Assembly: GCA_016800925.1 (NCBI GenBank)
Contig: JABCPU010000097.1
Coordinates: forward strand, 123,935 to 187,934
Direction of reading: 5' to 3'
From: Suillus spraguei
Taxonomy: Eukaryota > Basidiomycota > Agaricomycetes > Boletales > Suillaceae
Length of the DNA stretch: 64,000 bases
Position numbers and translations under genes: made by a program. Each line of letters opens with the position of its first letter. Position 1 is the first letter of the stretch. Below the pieces are notes generated by a model, which saw only the letters and a program-made list of their open reading frames with translations, searched no databases and was not told the DNA's origin. Shown piece after piece: positions 57,759 to 64,000 of the stretch.

Positions 57759-59065
57759 ATGAACACTTCTTCCATGTCCACTTGTGACATAAAAATCTGG
57801 CGCACTTGGGCCCTGGCCATCACTCATGAAGCAGGGGCATATACCGAGCAAAAATTCAATGCAGAGAAGACTGGAGGAGAACCGGTTATACCTTCTCCGA
57901 ACCTGGACACTGATCTGGTGATGGCGTGCGATCGCTTGGCTGATGTACTCATAAAGGCATATAAAAATCCCAGTGGGTCTTCCTGCAGATGTTGAAAATG
58001 TGTTTGATCATTCAAATTCCTTCATGATAGTTAAGATACAGATTGATATTGCAAGATATAGCAAATTGATATCCCCAAAGAACACTGGGCATAATGAGGA
58101 GAAAGAGGAGAAGTTGCTTGAGAGGTGTCCTCCTGGCCATGAGGGCACAAAGGTGGTGGACAAACCTGCCACAATTATCGATGTTTCCGGTACCATCATC
58201 GCATGGTACCTTCCGGACGCCCTGACCGAGACCACCCAGGTGCGTAATGTGTAGATTGTTACTCAATGGATATTGAATATCAAATGGTACCTACAGAAGG
58301 AAATCAGGGCGGCCACCGATTTGCTGGGTCCAAGCCTCGAAAAAAGTGTAAAGGCTGATGGCAATTGGCGATATAATCAAGAATGGTTCAAACAGGGCTC
58401 GGAAAATGTTGGGTCAACTCCCGGATGCATCAATTTATCTCCGGCATGGTTTCAACAGGGCCACGAGGTAGGATGTGATGAGATGGTGATTTCTGGAGTC
58501 AAACTCACCAATCCCATAGAATCTGTCAGATCCGGAGGTATCCGCATCATTGAAGGGACCCTCCTCCGAGAATATCCTGAAAGCTATTGCAAGGCCGGCA
58601 GCCATCGCATCGGCGGCACTCAGGGTCATGCATCCTCAGCAGTATTTTGCAGGGTTACGAGCCTTGTCACACCTCGGAGATAAGGCAGTGAGCAAGGAAC
58701 TGCCACAGATGCCAGAGACCCTGCAGTACTGGGCATCCGTGTTTAACAGCCTCTCCATCATTTCCAATCGGGAAACCCCCAATCATCGAGACCATTTATC
58801 GATTCCTGAATGCTTCGATATTCTCACCACCGTGGGGAACTATTCTAATGCTCGGATGAGTATGCCAAGCCTTCAGCTGGAATTCAGGTATGATTCCGGC
58901 TGTATGATTGCATTTTCGGGAAGAATTGTGAGACATGGTGTTGATGGAGGGGAAGGGGATCGGATTGCTTGGGCATGGTATATGAGGGATTCTGTGCACA
59001 TTTATGCCGGGGTTCCCTCATGTGGATGGGCTATGGTCGAAGGCCACATACTAAGCACGGTGTGA
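57759..59065 (+). CDS. TET/JBP-type 2-oxoglutarate/Fe(II) dioxygenase, possibly frameshifted
   Basis: TET/JBP enzymes oxidise 5-methylcytosine or thymine in DNA using Fe(II) and 2-oxoglutarate. The start is MNTSSMSTCDIKIW at 57759. Diagnostic parts are PATIIDVSGTIIAWYLPDAL (near 58160-58225), CINLSPAWFQQGHE (after an intron at about 58238-58301), AIASAALRVMHPQQYFAG, and the double-stranded beta-helix core. In the core the motif NRETPNHRDH holds the iron-binding His-x-Asp, and GRIVRHGV the distal His, followed by DRIAWAWYMRDSV with the Arg expected to bind 2-oxoglutarate. The catalytic residues are all present. The frame changes near 57970 and 58550 without good splice sites, so the copy may be decayed or carry unusual introns. 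It lies between two satellite arrays and is read towards the KDZ transposase. Confidence 0.75.
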
Positions 59066-59139
59066 AAGATCAAAGAAGTTGACAGAGTTGTGACCCATGT
59101 TAGTAGCAACACACGAATACCATGTACCAATTAGAGCAT
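59066..59139. other. 3' flank of the TET/JBP gene
   Basis: A short non-repetitive stretch between the stop codon and satellite array B; nothing recognised. Confidence 0.3.
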
Positions 59140-61090
59140 CAACAGTTCTGGAACTCAAGTCGGAAGTCGAGTTCCATGAATTGAGTCCCTAACTCTGTGT
59201 ATCTCGGGACTCGGGACTCGATCCTCGAAATTAGGGACTCAATGATCGATAGTCCGAATTCAGGCTTCACGCTCGGGACTCAGGAAAGTGTGAGGCAACA
59301 GACTTTGATCCACACATTGTGACTGCCGAACACCGAACACCGGCAGCCGGCACTCGGGACTCAGGACTGACACCAATGTGAAAAATATGAATTCACATAT
59401 AGTGAGTGCCAAATCCCAAACTCAGGCAGCCGGAGCTCAGGACTCGGGACTCAGAACAATGTGAAAGATGTGAATTCACATATCATAAATGACGAACTCC
59501 AAATCCCGGCAGCCGGGACTCGGGACTCGGGACTCAGAATAATGTGCAAGTCATTGATCCACACATGTTGAGGGCCGAACTCCGAGCCCGGCAGCCAGCG
59601 GTCGGAACTTGGGACTCAGAAGAACGAGAAAGATATTGATTCCTACATGTAAAGTGCCGAACGCCGAATGCCGAACCCTGTGAAAGATACTGATTCCCAC
59701 ATATCAAGTGGCGAACCCGGAACCCTGGCAGCCGGAACTCGGGACTCGGGACACACAACATTGTGAATGATATTGATGCACACATGTTAAGTGCCGAACG
59801 CCGACTGCCGAGCCCCGGCACCCGGAACTCGGCACTCGGCACTCACAACAATCCACACATGTTGAGTGCCGAACCCCGAACTCCGGCAGCCGGAACTCGG
59901 GACTCACAACATTGTGAAAGATAGTGATTCCCATATGTAAAGTGCCTAACCCCGAACCCCGGCAGCCGGAACTCGGGACTCGGGACACACAACATTGTGA
60001 ATGATATTGATGCACACATGTTAAGTCCCGAACGCCGACTGCCGAGGTCCGGCACCCGGAACTCGGCACTCGGCACTCAGAATAATCCACACATGTTGAG
60101 TGCCGAACCCCGAACTCCGGCAGCCGGAACTCGGGACACACAACATTGTGAATGATATTGATGCACACATGTTAAGTCCCGAACGCCGACTGCCGAGGTC
60201 CGGCACCCGGAACTCGGCACTCGGCACTCAGAATAATCCACACATGTTGAGTGCCGAACCCCGAACTCCGGCAGCCGGAACTCGGGACACACAACATTGT
60301 GAATGATATTGATGCACACATGTTAAGTCCCGAACGCCGACTGCCGAGGTCCGGCACCCGGAACTCGGCACTCGGCACTCAGAATAATCCACACATGTTG
60401 AGTGCCGAACCCCGAACTCCGGCAGCCGGAACTCGGGACTCACAACATTGTGAAAGATAGTGATTCCCATATGTAAAGTGCCTAACCCCGAACCCCGGCA
60501 GCCGGAACTCGGGACTCGGGACACACAACATTGTGAATGATATTGATGCACACATGTTAAGTCCCGAACGCCGACTGCCGAGCCCCGGGACCCGGAACTC
60601 GGCACTCGGCACTCAGAATAATCCACACATGTTGGGTGCCGAACCCCGAACTCCGGCAGCCGGGACTCGGGACTCGGGACTCACAACATTGTGAATGATA
60701 TGGATGCACACATGTGAAGTGCCGAACGCCGACTGCCGAGGCCCGGGACCCGGAACTCGGGACTCGGGACTCAGAATAATGTGAAAGTTATTGATCCACA
60801 TATGTTGACTGCCGAACCCCGCACTGTCGCACAGATATCTATTTCGTCTCGACCCTTGATTGCTGAACCCCAAACCATGAAAACCGGTAGTCCACAATTG
60901 TGGGGTTCGGGGTTCGGTACCTAAGATTCGTGACTCGCCACTCAGAAATATGTGAGGCAATCTTGCCATTTGGAAGTCGAGTCCCATGAATTAAGTCCCA
61001 AACTCTAAGTACCATTGCACTCAGGCATTCGCCACTCAGCATTTGGGATTTAGGACTCTACACCCGGATCTTGACATCCAGTCCTCAAAA
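59140..61090. repeat. CpG-rich satellite array B (151-bp period)
   Basis: The same word set as array A (GTGCCGAACCCCGAACTCCGG, CACACATGTTGAGTGCC, CGGGACTCGGGACTC). From about 60020 to 60430 an almost perfect 151-bp unit repeats, with GTTAAGTCCCGAACGCCGAC at about 60020, 60171 and 60322. The intervals on either side (59786 to 60020, 60322 to 60556) are 234 bp, equal to 151 plus 83. Minus-strand open frames here are repeat by-products. Confidence 0.82.
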
Positions 61091-61172
61091 TCCGGAACAA
61101 AATATTCGGGAGTCAAGACAATCATTTGGACGGAATAAAATATTTTACATCATGTATGAAATGAAGACCATT

Positions 61173-61975
61173 CTAATCTAAACACAGTGAAGAGGACTCC
61201 ACTCCCCTGCCTCTCTTCAATCTCTGTAGCATGTCAGTGTACATCTTCACCTCTGCCATCTTCTCATGGATACCCTCATCTTGCTCCTCCATCAATGCTA
61301 CCAGGCGTGCTCGAATCATCTTAAGTCCCATCACTGATGGGCCTGATGAGTCATTTACCTCCTCAGGAAGAACCAAGCCATCATCCTCAACTCCATTTAC
61401 CATCCAATGCTGGTAGTGAACGACACAGGACCTCATGATCTGACCCCATTGCCATGGTTCATTCGGAATTTCGGTGTGTCCCATCCACCATGGAGTATCA
61501 TAGCTGGGAATAATCCGGGATGGATGTCCCGGAGCTGCGACATCATCAAACTGACACAGGTGGGATGAAAAGATGTGGTCTGGAACAGTGTTCCAGGTGA
61601 GCATGGGATACAATGTCAGGACATGAGCGACGGGGCTTGGAACAACAGAAACGATGTTCCTTGCAGCTGAGTACTGCAGGAGTGGCGTAACAAATGTCTG
61701 TTGGAAATCTCAGCATTGCCCAAAAAAGTCAGCCGGTCATCCGGTCATCAGTCACTTACATTGATTTCCCATTGCACCCCGGCTTTAAAGTACATGATCC
61801 GGGCAGAAGAGGGAGGGTTGTTAGCAGCCTCCATCTGATATTGAGAGATACATGCGCGGATGCGCGATGCAGCCATATTCAAAGTACAAGAAATATCTTG
61901 AAGGTTCAGCTTCATGGGTTGCCAGTGATGTCCAGTATTTGGAGTGCCAGATGTGGATGCAGGAGTTTCAGGCAT
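61173..61975 (-). CDS. Unrecognised ORF beside the KDZ transposase
   Basis: Exon 1 starts MPETPASTSGTPNTGHHW (61975) and reads LQDISCTLNMAASRIRACIS and FKAGVQWEIN. A 60-nt intron (about 61699-61758, GTAAGT to CAACAG) leads to TFVTPLLQYSAARNIVSVV, then DDVAAPGHPSRIIPSYDTPW, GQIMRSCVVHYQHWMVNGV and a C-terminal helix LKMIRARLVALMEEQDEGIH that looks like a coiled coil, ending at 61173. The protein is about 245 residues, intact, and not recognised. Its position between satellite array B and the transposase, same strand as the transposase, suggests an accessory gene of the transposon. Confidence 0.6.
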
Positions 61976-62146
61976 GGCTAATGCAAGAGTGTGACGCTGG
62001 GAATGACACTGACAGATAGTAAAGAGCTGATGATATGAGTCACTGATGGATGGATTAGAAATTCAAACTCCGACATGGGCTGACCCGGACAATTCCCGGG
62101 ACTCAATGTTTGGGTGTCAAATATGCGTTTCATCAGCAAAACAAAT
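61976..62146. other. Gap between accessory ORF and KDZ transposase
   Basis: About 170 bp on the minus strand between the transposase stop and the accessory ORF start. It should hold the promoter of the latter; no motif stands out. Confidence 0.35.
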
Positions 62147-64000
62147 TCATTCATGTGCACCATCGATCAACGAGGGCTGCAGGTCTTGAAATGCTGCCTG
62201 TGCATCCTGAGCTAGTAAGGAATACATTTGAGACTGCCTTCCGGCATAGCATGCATGACCCGGAAGTTGTTTCAACAATGATTCCTGCATCCGGGCACCC
62301 CATGTGGTTGCCTTCCACAAGAAAAAGTTGCACGTCCAATCCATCTCTGATTGCACCAATGATATTTCTTCCTTCCATCGATCCCGTAGTGCCTTTGCCC
62401 GAAGCCAATGAACTCGGTAAACTTGGGATGGGTCCTGTCAGCTCACCACGTAATATATCAAGCATGCCCGAACTCACATTCCTCATTCCACGAATTTTCT
62501 GGACCCTCCATGTCGACTTCCACTGACCAGAACCAAGCGAGGGACTCATTTCGCTGACCTCGGGCGTTTGGATCGCCGATGGCAGTGCTGATTTTGAGCT
62601 GCTCGCGAAGCAGGGGTTTGTATTTCTGAAGCTGGTCTGGCCCCGGCTCAAGTTGTATCATTTGCTTCCTGGTTTTTGTATATATACTGGCATGTAGGGA
62701 TACTGCCTGCTGCACTGATGTCACCTGGGACCACGCTCGAGTTTTTAGGGCTTGAGATTTGGCTTGCCTAACTGTTGTTCGGAACAGGATAGCCTTGTTG
62801 CACAAGTGAATGCGGAGATTGTGCAGGGCATCATTGGCCTGCCCTTCACGAAGCGACATCTCCAAGGAATCAGATCCTCTGCCATACAGCGTCTGCAATG
62901 TTCAACCCCGAGGTTTGATGGCAATGGAATTATGGTGAGCTCAGGGGAGTTTGTCCATGCATCAGATGTCTCGGTGAAATCCGCCGGGTCATCATCGATA
63001 TCGTCAAGAATATCTATGTTCAAGTCGTCAGGATCGTCATCTGCATCAAATCCCTCTCCCAGATGCGTAAGAGCAGACCGAGTGAATTCATCTATCTGGC
63101 CTTGAATACGATCGCGTTGCCGGGCGATATCTAATCTCTGTGTCTCCGTCGATCGTCTTCCAATTCTGCGGACCTCGATGAGCAATGCAATTTGAGCCTC
63201 TTCAATTGCCAACCCAATGGATATCCATGTTGCCACAGATCTGCGAGAGGGTGCTGCATGACGGGCATTACCCGCTTCTAGTAGTCTAAGCTCGATCTCC
63301 TTTTTGCTTGGTGCTAAGTGAAAAATGAATGCGGAGCTCCACGGAGACAAAGAATGTTAACTTACCCTTCTTGATATTGATTTCATATAAATCCATCGCC
63401 GCAGGATCCCTGATTCTCTTGGACTGAGCGACCATCTCGCTGGCTAACCATTGTGTCTTTAAATTGCCGGGTGCAGCTTCATCAAGTCTGTCGAAAGCCT
63501 TGCCACTTTCCGGCGATGCCATTCTTCGCCAGCTTGTAATTTCCGGCAAAGAGTCCTTTTCATGCGGATCATCTTGCAGAAATTGGAATCGTTCATCTGA
63601 TAATCAAGACATTCCTTTCGGTGCGGGGATGACATTCCCCGAGCGGCAGGGAAATCAGGTTGAGACGCGCCCATAGGGTCTCCATGATCTCTCCATCAAT
63701 CCCGGCCAATGCCTTCAATAAAATTCGAAGCATATCGGACATAGCAACTGTCCTGATGTCCATGCACATGCACAAACCGATTCCAGGAATGATGGTCAGT
63801 TCCGTACATGTCAAGGTATCGGCTTCGATCCACCCGAACACGAAAGTGCTTGTTGTATTGACAATTAATGTCATAGAAGGTGACAGCCCTGGTAATGCCT
63901 TCCATGTTGTGCTGGGCAGCCTCACAAAGGGCATAGTCCATGTTCATTTGTCTGCAAATGATGCATGGTCAACTAGTGAATGTTGAATGGCATGTTTGGA
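62147..64000 (-). pseudogene. KDZ transposase, N-terminus outside window, frame broken
   Basis: This is the catalytic part and C-terminus of a Kyakuja-Dileera-Zisupton DNA transposase. From high to low coordinate it reads QMNMDYALCEAAQHN, VTFYDINCQYNKHFRVRVD (the Y-D-x-x-C-Q motif), PGIGL then FVHVHGHQDSCYVRYASNF, GIDGEIMETLWARLNLIS, the segment SPHRKECLDYQMNDSNF, and a helical region LEAGNARHAAPSRRSVATW. An acidic insert (DADDDPDDLNIDILDDIDDD) and LGVEHCRRCMAEDLIP follow, ending FQDLQPSLIDGAHE. Several joins (near 63770, 63640, 63300 and 62890) change frame; one or more may be introns, but near 63770 and 63640 no good splice sites were seen, so indels are likely. The conserved cysteine-cluster N-terminus of the family would lie beyond 64000. 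Confidence 0.8.

Larger units (their letters stand above)
53083..64000. mobile_element. KDZ transposon region with TET/JBP gene, right end outside window
   Basis: This is a composite of CpG-rich tandem repeats, a TET/JBP-type dioxygenase gene (57759-59065, +), an unrecognised ORF (61173-61975, -) and a KDZ transposase (62147 to window end, -). KDZ DNA transposons of basidiomycetes are known to carry TET/JBP genes, so the two coding parts probably form one mobile unit. The left limit is either near 53091 or near 56517, where two related sequences start CAGTGA and contain palindromes around CCGTA...TACGG. The right terminus is not visible. Confidence 0.65.

Noticed and set aside
59534..60987. 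Many overlapping ORFs with repeated SAECRVPSSGCR-like peptides
   Set aside because: They arise from the 151-bp satellite in any frame that lacks stops. Their repetition follows the DNA period and not a protein feature.
53083..61090. CRISPR-like reading of the tandem arrays
   Set aside because: Repeats are adjacent or inverted, spacers are not unique, and the host is a eukaryote.

Overview
The window is nuclear DNA from a basidiomycete fungus, most likely an agaricomycete. Genes are dense on both strands and split by many GT-AG introns of about 45-70 nt. Every housekeeping protein recognised is of fungal type. The repeats (KDZ transposon with a TET/JBP dioxygenase, chromovirus-type Ty3/Gypsy, Copia, Harbinger) fit a mushroom-forming lineage. 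No rRNA, tRNA or CRISPR was recognised.

Layout. 1-7.1 kb holds five compact genes: the 3' part of a leukotriene A4 hydrolase-like aminopeptidase (+), an ArfGAP (-), a GET2-like membrane protein (+), a mitochondrial ribosomal protein (-) and the SWR1 subunit VPS72/YL1 (+), arranged in convergent and divergent pairs. 7.7-9.2 kb is a broken Harbinger transposase (-). 9.4-19.2 kb, all on -, holds BCP1, an S28 serine peptidase, VPS35 and an unrecognised membrane protein. 19.6-22.2 kb is a polyQ, Bni4-like protein (+). 22.9-29.4 kb is RPB1 (-), with a C-terminal repeat domain split over small exons, including one of 3 nt. 30.1-32.5 kb is VPS27 (+). 34.6-36.5 kb is a DAO-type FAD oxidoreductase (-), and 37.4-38.7 kb is an ankyrin-like agaricomycete family protein (+). 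38.7-42.3 kb is gene-poor.

From about 42 kb the window is accessory DNA. A Copia element (-) carries a solo LTR inserted in its polymerase and is cut at its 5' side by a Ty3/Gypsy chromovirus (47.0-53.1 kb, +). The Gypsy 3' LTR is itself cut after 15 bp by a large CpG-rich repeat region. That region (53.1-64 kb) holds minisatellites, satellite arrays of about 78/151 bp, a TET/JBP-type 2-oxoglutarate dioxygenase (+), an unrecognised ORF (-) and a KDZ transposase (-) that runs off the window. The order of insertion reads Copia, then Gypsy, then KDZ.

The housekeeping genes have no shared operon-like logic, but two membrane-traffic genes (VPS35 of retromer, VPS27 of ESCRT-0) and two transcription/chromatin genes (RPB1, VPS72) are present. 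The most unusual points are the RPB1 microexons, the TET/JBP-KDZ locus embedded in CpG-rich satellites, a likely -1 frameshift site between Gypsy gag and pol, and a tandem pair of near-identical introns near 42.9 kb.
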